A model generated the notes under the pieces. That model was not told the DNA's origin. It made no database searches and saw nothing but the letters and a program-made list of their open reading frames with translations. Below are positions 1 to 8,484 of a stretch of 64,000 nucleotides of DNA, in pieces; the first letter of the stretch is position 1; every line of letters begins with the position of its first letter. Source of the stretch: Thalassolituus sp. UBA1087 (GTDB lineage Bacteria; Pseudomonadota; Gammaproteobacteria; Pseudomonadales; Oceanobacteraceae); NCBI GenBank assembly GCA_002314145.1, contig DCCG01000041.1, forward strand, positions 89,417 through 153,416, in the 5' to 3' direction. A program made the position numbers and the translations under genes.

Positions 1-41
1 CGGGTGTCTGAGGGGAGCCCTTCATGGTGAATCCGGGCGGA

Positions 42-1070
42 TCAGGTCTCGGTTTCCTGGATCAACACTTTTGCCTGATAGCCGGCTTCGGTGAGGATAT
101 AAGCGGCGGCCTCTGCCCGTCCGGCGCCGCAGATCACGTACTGGAAAGAGCGAGACAGCTGATGCAGACGACTGCGCAGAATACCGAGGGGTATGCATTT
201 GGCCCGGGGAATCGGGTTCAGGCTGGCTTCACGCGCCTGACGGACATCCAGCAACACAGTACCGGTATCGCCTTCATTAATAATGTCGTCCAGGTCGGAT
301 TGACTGACAAACTCCAGTATCGGCGCTTTTAACAGGGTGTCGAAATCCTCTTTCGTCAGACTCATCAGCACACCGTCGCTGCTCATGGTCACGGTCGCAT
401 TGCGCGGCATATTGCTGATCAGGGCATCTTCGCCAAACAGGGCGCCTTTCCCCAGCGCGGCGAGGGTTTCTGTTTTGTTGTTGTCTTTGCGGGTGACCAG
501 TGCTTTGCCTGTTTTAATAACGAAGCACTCGTTGCCTTCTTCGTCCTGACGGATGATTTCATCGCCCAGAGAGACCAGGCGTTCATTAAAGCGGCTCAGT
601 AACTTCTGAATATTGCCGGGCGGGATGCGGTTAAACAGTTCTGAGGTGAGCAGTGCTTCCAGCCAGTCGGATTCGCTTTCGTCCATTTCATACGACTGGC
701 GCAGTTCCGACCAGGTGGTAATCAGTTCCAGCAGCTGACGTTTAATGGCAAACAGCTGGCAGGGGGTTTTGGAAATCGCCGTGGAACGGTGAATCGGATG
801 GCTGCTGTCCAGCGCGAGGAAGTTCTCGTCGTCGTCGCCGGCAATGCTGGTGACCCGGAACTGATCATCCGTCAGGTCTATCTCGCCAGCCAGCAGAAAG
901 TGGCATTCATCGTCTTCTTTGCCGCGTTTAAACAGTATTTTACGCGCGGCAATCTCATAAGTACGGAAATGCGTGCTGATTTCTGCGAGCGCTTCAGGAG
1001 AAAGCTCGTCGAATGGGATAAAGCGCTGAATCTGCTCAGCAAGCGGTCCGGACTGGGTGCTGTCTTCCAT
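42..1070 (-). CDS. Double cyclic-nucleotide-binding-fold protein with C-terminal rhodanese domain
   Basis: The 342-residue protein has two cNMP-binding folds in tandem, about residues 15-120 and 143-255, followed by a rhodanese-like domain at about 262-335. The second fold has a phosphate-binding-cassette pattern (FGEDAL at 212-217, then R223 and A225), so it may bind a cyclic nucleotide. The first looks degenerate. The rhodanese domain keeps a cysteine in the active-site loop (C314, CGAGRAE), so sulfur transfer or a redox role is possible. There is no signal peptide or membrane segment, so it is probably cytosolic. It starts at the ATG at 1070 and is divergent from the next gene. The domain assignment is firm; the substrate and partner are unknown. 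Confidence 0.8.
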   Translation of the reverse strand: MEDSTQSGPLAEQIQRFIPFDELSPEALAEISTHFRTYEIAARKILFKRGKEDDECHFLLAGEIDLTDDQFRVTSIAGDDDENFLALDSSHPIHRSTAISKTPCQLFAIKRQLLELITTWSELRQSYEMDESESDWLEALLTSELFNRIPPGNIQKLLSRFNERLVSLGDEIIRQDEEGNECFVIKTGKALVTRKDNNKTETLAALGKGALFGEDALISNMPRNATVTMSSDGVLMSLTKEDFDTLLKAPILEFVSQSDLDDIINEGDTGTVLLDVRQAREASLNPIPRAKCIPLGILRSRLHQLSRSFQYVICGAGRAEAAAYILTEAGYQAKVLIQETET

Positions 1071-1264
1071 GTTGTCGAGAGCCTGATTGGAAACGTCTGA
1101 TTCTGAGTATTACACACTATATCAAACAGAATGATAGTACTGAATTCAAAACAGGCCACCGGAGCCTGCCCTGGCCGCTCAGTGTTCCTGCCAGGAACCT
1201 TGCGCCGGTCTGCCACTCTTTATTGGCAGAATACGATGACAGAGTACCGATAAGGACACTTTTT

Positions 1265-1777
1265 ATGAATGCTTTGATGGCAACACTCCGCCAGCCAGGT
1301 CAGGAAATCGGTAAGCATTACCGTACGCTTCTGGCGACGGTTTTTTCCGGCCTTTTTCATTTGCTGGCACTGGTATTGGTGGTTATGTCGGCGGGGACCT
1401 TTATCAGCGGTTTAATGCATCCGCAGGACTCTCTGATTACCGTGGCGATTCATTCCATTAATTCTCTGGTGATCGCACTGGCCATGTATGAACTGGGCAT
1501 GGGGGTTGGCAAAGAATACCGGGGAGCGGAAGAAGGGGATAATATTATTCAGAATATCCGCCGCACCATCGCCCGCTTTGTCAGTACGGTGTGCATTGCA
1601 CTGGTGCTGGAAGCGCTGATTATGATTATTAAATACAGCCAGCTGGATCTTGCCGGTAATCTGTATTATCCGGTGGCGATCATTGCTGGCTGTGCCTTTC
1701 TGTTATTGGCGCTGGGTGGCTTTCTGGCGCTGACTCATAATGTGGGTTTGTCAGAAGAAGAGCGCGGACGCGCCTGA
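1265..1777 (+). CDS. Small inner-membrane protein of unknown function
   Basis: This 170-residue protein has four predicted hydrophobic segments, near residues 25-47, 56-77, 109-130 and 140-162 (by eye). The ATG at 1265 is preferred over an in-frame TTG 42 bases upstream because AAGGA lies just before it. I do not recognise a characterised family. Its 3' end overlaps the 3' end of the convergent DUF502 gene by 43 bases, so the last codons of both genes share DNA. The function is unknown. Confidence 0.7.
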   Translation: MNALMATLRQPGQEIGKHYRTLLATVFSGLFHLLALVLVVMSAGTFISGLMHPQDSLITVAIHSINSLVIALAMYELGMGVGKEYRGAEEGDNIIQNIRRTIARFVSTVCIALVLEALIMIIKYSQLDLAGNLYYPVAIIAGCAFLLLALGGFLALTHNVGLSEEERGRA

Positions 1778-2358
1778 CTCTGGGAGACGCCGGCGGTGAG
1801 GGTAAAGCGCATGGCATCTTCAAATGACCAGTCCACTTCCGTCACCTGCGCGCGCGGCAGAAACAGGGTGTAGCCGCCGACCATGTAACTCATGGGCAGA
1901 TAAACGGCGACCAGCTCTTCACCATCGCTGGCATCAATGACGGCCTGTGGTGTTCTGGTGGAAGTAATAAATCCCACCAGTCTGCCCTGGCCGGGAATGT
2001 CGACCAGTACGGTCTGTTGGCTGTGCTGGCGTTTTTCCTGATCAAACATGGCGGCAAAATCTTTGATGGCGCCGTACAGAGTTTTGACCAGCGGAAAACG
2101 CAGCAGGGCATCTTCTACATACTGATACAGCCAGCTGACCGGGTTGAACTGGAACAGCAGGCCAACGACCAGCAGGGTCACCAGCATCAGAACCAGCCCC
2201 ATGCCCGGGAACAGCTCAGGGATACTCATATACATCAGTGCCCGGCTGCCCAGGTTGTTAAACCAAAGCAGGGCCGACCAGATTAACCAGACGGTCACCA
2301 GCAGGGGGATGACCACCATCGAGCCTTTGATCAGGGGTTGCAGGAACAGGCGTTTCAT
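1735..2358 (-). CDS. DUF502 family membrane protein
   Basis: The 207-residue protein has two N-terminal transmembrane segments (about 8-32 and 52-72) and a soluble C-terminal region. The pattern FPLVKTLYGAIKDF and the later PMSYMVGGYTLFLP stretch are typical of DUF502, a widespread bacterial membrane family without an assigned biochemical role. It ends inside the convergent membrane-protein gene and starts 13 bases after the ion-channel gene on the same strand, so the two are probably cotranscribed. The Ser/Arg-rich C-terminal tail from about residue 190 appears to be an extension. Confidence 0.82.
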   Translation of the reverse strand: MKRLFLQPLIKGSMVVIPLLVTVWLIWSALLWFNNLGSRALMYMSIPELFPGMGLVLMLVTLLVVGLLFQFNPVSWLYQYVEDALLRFPLVKTLYGAIKDFAAMFDQEKRQHSQQTVLVDIPGQGRLVGFITSTRTPQAVIDASDGEELVAVYLPMSYMVGGYTLFLPRAQVTEVDWSFEDAMRFTLTAGVSQSQARPRSSSDKPTL

Positions 2359-2371
2359 AAATTCAGGGGCC

Positions 2372-3178
2372 TCAGTCAGTGCTCTGCTTTTTCAGCATGG
2401 CTTTCAGTTCACGTATCTCGTTTGCCAGATCATCAATGGTGGCGACACCGTCGGCAGCATCCTGCTCGGCTTTTTCCCGGGCGTGCTCGTCTTCCAATAC
2501 ATTGACGACGATGCCAATGACCATGTTGAGGAAAGCGAAGGTCGTCAGGAATATAAACGACAGGTAGTACATCCAGGACAACGGATAGACGTCCATGGTT
2601 TCGTACATCACATCCGTCCAGTCTTCAAAGGTCATAACCCGGAACAGGGTCAGCATGGAGATGGATATGTCGCCCCATAACACCGGATTGATGTGGCTGA
2701 ACAGCGTGGTGCCAATGGCGGCATAGATGTAGTAGATGATAAACATCAGAAGAATGACATAACCGAGCTGAGGCAGGGCACGCAGCAGGGAATTCAGCAG
2801 CATTCTGAGTTCGGGGATGATGGAGACCATCCGCAGTACGCGGAATATTCTCACCAGACGGCCGATCATGGCGGTTTCACTGTGTTCCACAGGAATCAGT
2901 GAGATCACGACCACCAGGGTGTCGAAGACATTCCAGCCATTGTGGAAGAAGCGTCGCTTATCGGCGGTGGCCATAAAGCGGATCAGTATTTCAACCAGAA
3001 AGATGACAGTGATGCCGGTATCGAGAATGTTCAGGACCAGCATCCAGGTGTCTGAGACCTGATAGGTTTTGGCACCGATCAGCAGAGCTGAAATGATGAT
3101 AATGCTGACAACAAAAAGTTCGAAGGCGCGGTTGTCGCGGATGGCCTGGGATCTGGCCTGCAGACGTTCAATATTCAT
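2372..3178 (-). CDS. Voltage-gated cation channel subunit (single-domain, NaChBac-like)
   Basis: This 268-residue protein has the six-helix layout of single-domain bacterial voltage-gated channels. The S4 voltage sensor shows arginines at three-residue spacing (RLVRIFRVLR, 107-116). The pore loop and filter are TFEDWTD (183-189), followed by S6. A short amphipathic C-terminal helix (about 247-264, DLANEIRELKAMLKK) looks like the tetramerising coiled coil of such channels. It should form a homotetramer in the inner membrane passing Na+ or Ca2+. The filter differs from the TLESWS of classical NaChBac members and resembles the EDW of calcium channels, so ion selectivity is open. Confidence 0.85.
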   Translation of the reverse strand: MNIERLQARSQAIRDNRAFELFVVSIIIISALLIGAKTYQVSDTWMLVLNILDTGITVIFLVEILIRFMATADKRRFFHNGWNVFDTLVVVISLIPVEHSETAMIGRLVRIFRVLRMVSIIPELRMLLNSLLRALPQLGYVILLMFIIYYIYAAIGTTLFSHINPVLWGDISISMLTLFRVMTFEDWTDVMYETMDVYPLSWMYYLSFIFLTTFAFLNMVIGIVVNVLEDEHAREKAEQDAADGVATIDDLANEIRELKAMLKKQSTD

Positions 3179-3522
3179 ACGGGGGTTGGTCAGTCATGAA
3201 AAACGATGGCGGGAGTCTGTCACAGCCTTGAGAGTTCGCCAAGCAACATGCATTATCCGGGGCCACATTCCGGTCAGAATCGCCCGCGGTTACGGCTTTC
3301 GCGTCACTTTGGATAATAAGTTGGTTAGTGGTCACTTCATATAGCAAAATTTTATATAGCGGATGTGAGTGAATACTAACTTAATAAATTACTTTAACTT
3401 TCTGCCGCAGCTCACGCTTACTGAGTGATATTTGTTCGCCACTTTTCCCCACTGTTTTTACCCACCCGGCTAAGTCATTGTGAAATAAAGCAAAAATCGA
3501 GATATCCACACGCCTCCGGTGC

Positions 3523-3551
3523 TTGCAAACGGGCTTGACGCTTCCTATAGT
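3523..3551 (+). promoter_or_regulatory. Probable sigma-70 promoter of the mra/dcw cluster
   Basis: TTGCAA at 3523-3528 and TATAGT at 3546-3551 are separated by 17 bases, giving a good sigma-70 promoter with a start near 3558. It lies about 90 bases before mraZ and directly upstream of the MraZ-type repeats. The remaining gene-free DNA from 3179 to 3522 is AT-rich towards its right side and shows no other feature I can support. Confidence 0.65.
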
Positions 3552-3560
3552 GTTGTTTAG

Positions 3561-3595
3561 TGGAAAATAGTGGGTAATTGTGGGTTTTGGTGAAG
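3561..3595 (+). promoter_or_regulatory. MraZ operator array in 10-base phase
   Basis: TGGAA, TGGGT, TGGGT and TGAAG begin at 3561, 3571, 3581 and 3591, exactly 10 bases apart. MraZ of Escherichia coli is known to bind TGGGN direct repeats separated by five bases in its own leader. The two central repeats match that exactly and the outer two are weaker. The position just downstream of the probable -10 box suits autorepression of the whole cluster. Confidence 0.75.
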
Positions 3596-3640
3596 TTAGT
3601 AAACACCCACCCGCATCCCACCTGATGACAGGAAGGAAGC

Positions 3641-4096
3641 ATGTTCCGGGGGCTGCACAACATCAATCTTGATGCCAAAGGCCGTCTGGCGATCCCGACC
3701 AAATACCGGGAGCCGCTGGCGGAGCTTTGTGGTGCCCGTCTGGTTGTCACAATTGACACCGAAGAACGCTGCCTTCTGATCTACCCCGCTAATGAGTGGG
3801 AAGTGATTGAAGCCAAGATTGAAGCGCTACCCAGCTTCAATAAAGCGGCCCGGCGCATCCAGCGCCTGTTGATTGGTCATGCAACCGATCTCGAGCTGGA
3901 TGGCAGTGGCCGCATTCTGTTACCGCAGCCGCTGCGCGAATACGCCGGGCTGGACAAAGAATCTGTACTCATGGGGCAAGGGAAAAAACTGGAATTGTGG
4001 AGTAAGGAAACCTGGGAGGGGCGCCGTGATGACTATCTGGATATGGCAGGCGACCCGGATGAATTGCCGGACGAGCTGCAGAGTCTCTCTTTATGA
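3641..4096 (+). CDS. mraZ: Transcriptional regulator MraZ
   Basis: The 151-residue MraZ has the two SpoVT-AbrB folds characteristic of the family: one near residues 5-50 beginning MFRGLHNINLDAKGRLAIP, and the second near 77-125 with DGSGRILLPQPLREYAGL. It forms a DNA-binding ring that represses the division cluster. The ATG at 3641 is preceded by GGAAGG. It overlaps rsmH by four bases (ATGA). Phased TGGGT repeats in the leader are its likely operator. Confidence 0.97.
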   Translation: MFRGLHNINLDAKGRLAIPTKYREPLAELCGARLVVTIDTEERCLLIYPANEWEVIEAKIEALPSFNKAARRIQRLLIGHATDLELDGSGRILLPQPLREYAGLDKESVLMGQGKKLELWSKETWEGRRDDYLDMAGDPDELPDELQSLSL

Positions 4097-5031
4097 ATAT
4101 CGATGATTTCCTCCACACCACGGTCCTGCTCCGGGAAACCGTGGCCGGTTGTATTAATGATCCGCAGGGCATTTATGTGGATGGCACCTTTGGCCGCGGC
4201 GGGCACAGTCGCCTGTTATTGAGCCAGCTGGGTGAACAGGGCCGCCTGATCGGGATTGATAAAGACCCACTGGCCATTGCCAGTGGTCAGCAGCTGGAGC
4301 AGGAAGATCAGCGTTTCCGCATCCTGCAGGGTAGTTTTGCGGACATGAAAGAGCTGCTGGCTGACATGGGTATCGGGCAGGTCAATGGCATCCTGCTGGA
4401 TCTTGGCGTGTCGTCGCCGCAGCTGGATGATGCTGAGCGCGGTTTCAGCTTTATGAAAGATGGTCCGCTCGATATGCGCATGAATCCGGATGAAGGTATC
4501 AGTGCCGCCGAGTGGTGCATGACCACACCCGAAGCCGAAATTATCCGGGTGCTGAAAGAATATGGGGAAGAGCGTTTTGCCAAACGCATGGCACGCGCCA
4601 TCGTCAACAAACGCAGTGAAGAAGAAATCACCCGCACAAAGCAGCTGGCGGAGCTTATTAAGGCAGCGAACCCTGCATGGGAGCGGCATAAACATCCGGC
4701 GACGCGGGCGTTTCAGGCGATCCGCATTGCGGTGAATAACGAATTGGGTGATCTGGAAAAAGTGCTGGCTGACAGCGTTGATCTGCTGAAACCGGCGGGA
4801 CGGCTGGCGGTGATCAGCTTTCATTCGCTGGAAGACCGCATGGTGAAGCGGTTTATCCGCGCACAGGAAAAAGGCCGCGACCTGCCGCCTGGCGTGCCGG
4901 TGACCGATGACATGCTGGGCCGCACGATGAAAAAAGTCGGCAAAGCCATTATGCCGGATAAAGAAGAAACAGACCGCAACGCCCGTGCCCGCAGCGCGGT
5001 GTTGCGGATCGCTGAGCGTCTCGACGCATGA
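4093..5031 (+). CDS. rsmH: 16S rRNA (cytosine(1402)-N(4))-methyltransferase RsmH
   Basis: The 312-residue protein methylates N4 of C1402 in 16S rRNA using S-adenosylmethionine. The N-terminal HTTVLLRETV and SAM-binding DGTFGRGGHS motifs are present, as is LLDLGVSSPQLDDAERGFSF in the middle and the C-terminal ISFHSLEDRMVKRF motif. Length matches the family. It is coupled to mraZ upstream and ftsL downstream through four-base ATGA overlaps, as in classical dcw clusters. Confidence 0.97.
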   Translation: MNIDDFLHTTVLLRETVAGCINDPQGIYVDGTFGRGGHSRLLLSQLGEQGRLIGIDKDPLAIASGQQLEQEDQRFRILQGSFADMKELLADMGIGQVNGILLDLGVSSPQLDDAERGFSFMKDGPLDMRMNPDEGISAAEWCMTTPEAEIIRVLKEYGEERFAKRMARAIVNKRSEEEITRTKQLAELIKAANPAWERHKHPATRAFQAIRIAVNNELGDLEKVLADSVDLLKPAGRLAVISFHSLEDRMVKRFIRAQEKGRDLPPGVPVTDDMLGRTMKKVGKAIMPDKEETDRNARARSAVLRIAERLDA

Positions 5032-5288
5032 GTCTGCGCAGTGTGTCCATCCTGCTGTGGCTGATGGTCGTGCTGTCGGCTCTGATTCAGGTCGGCACCG
5101 TGCACTGGCAGCGCAGTCTTATGCAGGCGTGGGCCGCTGAGGATGCGCACCGCGCTCAGCTGCAACAGGAATACAGCCGTTTGTTGCTGGAAAGAGGCAC
5201 GCTGACGGCACACGGACGGATTGATCAGCAGGCACGGAAAAAACTGAACATGACAGAACCGGATAAGGTACAGGTGCTTTCACAATGA
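5028..5288 (+). CDS. ftsL: Cell division protein FtsL
   Basis: This 86-residue bitopic membrane protein has a single transmembrane segment near residues 5-24 followed by a coiled-coil periplasmic part rich in Leu, Gln and Glu (AQLQQEYSRLLLERGTL). FtsL forms the FtsQLB complex, which activates FtsWI at the septum. The sequence is poorly conserved between species, so identification rests on size, topology and position between rsmH and ftsI. It overlaps both neighbours by four bases. Confidence 0.93.
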   Translation: MSLRSVSILLWLMVVLSALIQVGTVHWQRSLMQAWAAEDAHRAQLQQEYSRLLLERGTLTAHGRIDQQARKKLNMTEPDKVQVLSQ

Positions 5289-7009
5289 ACGCGCAGCCGA
5301 ATCAGACAGAAGAAGTGAAAGGCATTGCCCGCTGGCGTTTTACGCTGGTGATGGCGGTGTTTGCCTGTCTGATTGCGGCGGTACTGGTGCGTCTGGTGGT
5401 ATTGCATACCATTGAGCAGCCTTTCTTATTTGAGCAGGGTGAAAAACGCACCGTGCGCGAAGAAGTTCAGCCAGCCATGCGTGGCATGATTACTGACCGC
5501 TACGATAAGCCGCTGGCCGTCAGTACCCCGGTGATGAATCTGTGGGTTAATCCCCAGCAGGTCAATCTGCAGCAGATACCGCTGGTGGCCAGAGATCTGG
5601 GGTTATCGTCAGTACGGTTAGCGAAGAAAATCGAACGAGCGGCCAGCCAGGGTCGCTCTTTTGTATATCTGAAACGACAGGTCGAACCTGAAGTGGCCAA
5701 TGTGTTGCTTGGGCGGCGTATTGCCGGTGTTTACGGAGAAGACGATTTCCGTCGTTTTTATCCGGCCGCTGAAGTGACGGCCCACACCGTCGGGATCGTA
5801 AATATTGATGGCTGCGGACAGGAAGGGCTGGAGCTGGCTTATGATCAGTTTTTGCAGGGGCATGAAGGCTCCCGTCAGGTCGTAAAAGACCTGTACGGCA
5901 ATGTGGTGAAGCAGCTTAAAGTTAATTCGGTAGCCAAGCCCGGACACGATATGGCGCTGACGCTGGATCTGCGCTTGCAGTATCTGGCGTACCGGGAATT
6001 AAAAGCCGCCGTCAGTCAGCACCACGCCAAATCCGGAGCGGCGGTTTTACTGGATGCGCATAGCGGAGAAGTGCTGGCGCTGGTGGGTCAGCCTTCCTAT
6101 AACCCAAATAACCGCGCCGGTCTGAAAGCAGAATACATGCGCAACCGTGCCATTGCCGATTTAATCGAACCGGGTTCTACGATGAAACCCTTTACGGTGG
6201 CGGCGGCGCTGGAATCCGGTCGTTATTTTCCGGATACCGAAGTGGATACCGCACCAGGTTATGTCCGGGTTAAAAACAAAACCATCCGTGATCACCGCAA
6301 TTACGGCGTACTCGATGTGACCGGGATTATCACTAAATCCAGTAACGTCGGTGTGACCTTTTTATCGGCGCAGATGGGCGCTGAAACCATCTGGGAATTT
6401 CTGACCAGAGCTGGTATCGGTCAGGCCACCGCGCTGGGCTTTCCGGGGGAAGCGGTCGGCAGTCTGCCTTATCCCGAACAGATGGATGCGCTGCGTCTGG
6501 CCACGGTTTCTTACGGCTACGGTTTATCGGTTTCGCCACTGCAGCTGGCCCATGCCTATACCGCATTTACTCAGGGTGGCTGTATCAAGCCTATGCGTCT
6601 GTTGCTGAATCAGGAAGCTTCTGCGGATTGCGAGCGGGTAATGTCAGCCAAAGTTGCCCGTCAGGTGCTGAATATGCTGGAAACGGTCACCTCTGATATC
6701 GGTACCGGCCGGCGCGCCCGGGTTGATGGTTACCGGGTGGGCGGAAAAACCGGTACGGCGCATAAAGTCGGCCAGCAGGGTTATGAAGACGACGAATACA
6801 CAGCAGTTTTTGCTGGCGTCGCGCCGATTTCTGATCCGGATCTGGTTCTGGTGGTCGTGATTGATTCGCCACAGGGCAAAGAATATTACGGTGGTGAAGT
6901 CGCGGCGCCTGTTTTCTCCCGCATTATGGAGCAATCGCTGCGTCTGCGTCAGGTTGCTCCGGACGACGGCAAAATGCCCGTCCTGCAAATGGCAGGAGGT
7001 GATCAATGA
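5285..7009 (+). CDS. ftsI: Peptidoglycan transpeptidase FtsI (PBP3)
   Basis: The 574-residue septal transpeptidase has one N-terminal membrane anchor (about 20-40), a PBP dimerisation domain and a penicillin-binding transpeptidase domain. Catalytic motifs are visible in order: SxxK in EPGSTMKPF, SxN in KSSNVG and KTGT in GGKTGTAHK. It cross-links septal peptidoglycan in complex with FtsW. The start overlaps ftsL by four bases and the end overlaps murE by four. All beta-lactam-target motifs are intact. Confidence 0.98.
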   Translation: MNAQPNQTEEVKGIARWRFTLVMAVFACLIAAVLVRLVVLHTIEQPFLFEQGEKRTVREEVQPAMRGMITDRYDKPLAVSTPVMNLWVNPQQVNLQQIPLVARDLGLSSVRLAKKIERAASQGRSFVYLKRQVEPEVANVLLGRRIAGVYGEDDFRRFYPAAEVTAHTVGIVNIDGCGQEGLELAYDQFLQGHEGSRQVVKDLYGNVVKQLKVNSVAKPGHDMALTLDLRLQYLAYRELKAAVSQHHAKSGAAVLLDAHSGEVLALVGQPSYNPNNRAGLKAEYMRNRAIADLIEPGSTMKPFTVAAALESGRYFPDTEVDTAPGYVRVKNKTIRDHRNYGVLDVTGIITKSSNVGVTFLSAQMGAETIWEFLTRAGIGQATALGFPGEAVGSLPYPEQMDALRLATVSYGYGLSVSPLQLAHAYTAFTQGGCIKPMRLLLNQEASADCERVMSAKVARQVLNMLETVTSDIGTGRRARVDGYRVGGKTGTAHKVGQQGYEDDEYTAVFAGVAPISDPDLVLVVVIDSPQGKEYYGGEVAAPVFSRIMEQSLRLRQVAPDDGKMPVLQMAGGDQ

Positions 7010-8484
7010 ATATCAGTCAGTTGATCGCCGGTGATTTCTTTATGCCGCCGGAATGGGACCGCGCATTTAATGATGTGGTGGTTGATAGCCGTGATATTCA
7101 GCCCGGTGACCTGTTTATTGCCCGGCGCGGACACAACGCTCACGGTGAGCAGCATATAAAAGACGCTGTTGCCCGTGGTGCGGTGGCTGTGTTGGCGGAA
7201 GGTGAGCAGGGTTTCCGTTGTGAATGGACCGCAGATGGCGACAGTGTTCCTGTTTTTATCCAGCCCGAAGTCGCCGGCCAAACGGCACAATGGATGCACC
7301 GCCGTTATCCGTGTGCGGGTATGCAGCTGATCGGCGTGACCGGTACCAATGGTAAAAGCTCTGTCAGTCAGTACATTGCTCAGCTGGCCAGTGTCAGTGG
7401 TGAAGCGTGCGGCGTACTGGGAACATTAGGGAACGGCCGCTGGCCGGACCTGCAGCCAACGCGTAATACAACGCCGGATCTGTCGGTCATTTTAAAACAT
7501 CTGAATTCGCTGCAGCAGCAGAATGTATCTCTGGCAGCGCTGGAAGTATCTTCTCACGGGCTGGCTCAGCAGCGTGTCGCCGGGCTGACGTTTGATGTGG
7601 TGGTGCTGACCAACATCAGTCAGGATCATCTCGATTACCACGGCACCATGGACGACTATTTTGCCGCAAAACGGGCGCTGTTTACGGCGTACGGTGCAAA
7701 GCAGGCCATTATCAATATCGACGATGATTACGGACGCCAGTTGGCTGCCGATGAAGATATTACGGCTGAAATAATGACAGTTGGTAAAAGCGCGGATGCC
7801 GATGTGCGATATCAGGCGCTGGCAATGAATGCCGGCGGCATCAAAGCAAGCATTGATTCTCCCTGGGGCAGTGCAGAATTTACTCTGCCATTAATCGGCG
7901 AATTTAATCTTGCTAATGCAGTGACTGCAATCACTGCATTGGCAGTACGCGGAGCCGGTTTTGAAAAACTCACTGCGGCGGCAGAAAACCTGCGCCCGGT
8001 GGCCGGCCGGATGGAACTTTACCGCAAAGATAATGCGCCGCTGGCGGTGGTGGATTTTGCCCACACACCGGATGCACTGAGTAATGTTTTACAGGCATTG
8101 GCACCCTGGCAGCGGGACATTACCTGTGTATTTGGTTGCGGTGGTGATCGCGACCGCAGTAAGCGCCCGTTAATGGCCAAAGCCGCACTGCAGCATGCTG
8201 ATCAGGTATGGCTGACCGACGATAATCCGCGGACAGAAGATCCACAGCAGATCTTTGCCGATGCGCTGGCTGGCGCTGAGAATATTCATCAGCAACATGA
8301 CCGCGAAACCGCCATCCGTACCGCCCTCGAACAGACAGCCGCAGAAGGTATTGTTCTGATCGCGGGTAAAGGCCACGAAAATTACCAGGATGTTATGGGT
8401 GTTAAACATTCATACAGTGATGCCGCTGTGTTAACCACGTTAGGTTATCAGCTGGCTGCCGACAGGCAGGAGGCGTCGCTATGA
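7006..8484 (+). CDS. murE: UDP-MurNAc-tripeptide synthetase MurE
   Basis: The 492-residue Mur ligase adds the third residue of the peptidoglycan stem peptide. The ATP-binding loop GVTGTNGKSS and the DNPRTEDP motif are visible. DNPR is the established signature for meso-diaminopimelate, so Gram-negative type peptidoglycan is expected. It lies in the dcw operon with four-base overlaps at both ends. Confidence 0.97.
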   Translation: MNISQLIAGDFFMPPEWDRAFNDVVVDSRDIQPGDLFIARRGHNAHGEQHIKDAVARGAVAVLAEGEQGFRCEWTADGDSVPVFIQPEVAGQTAQWMHRRYPCAGMQLIGVTGTNGKSSVSQYIAQLASVSGEACGVLGTLGNGRWPDLQPTRNTTPDLSVILKHLNSLQQQNVSLAALEVSSHGLAQQRVAGLTFDVVVLTNISQDHLDYHGTMDDYFAAKRALFTAYGAKQAIINIDDDYGRQLAADEDITAEIMTVGKSADADVRYQALAMNAGGIKASIDSPWGSAEFTLPLIGEFNLANAVTAITALAVRGAGFEKLTAAAENLRPVAGRMELYRKDNAPLAVVDFAHTPDALSNVLQALAPWQRDITCVFGCGGDRDRSKRPLMAKAALQHADQVWLTDDNPRTEDPQQIFADALAGAENIHQQHDRETAIRTALEQTAAEGIVLIAGKGHENYQDVMGVKHSYSDAAVLTTLGYQLAADRQEASL

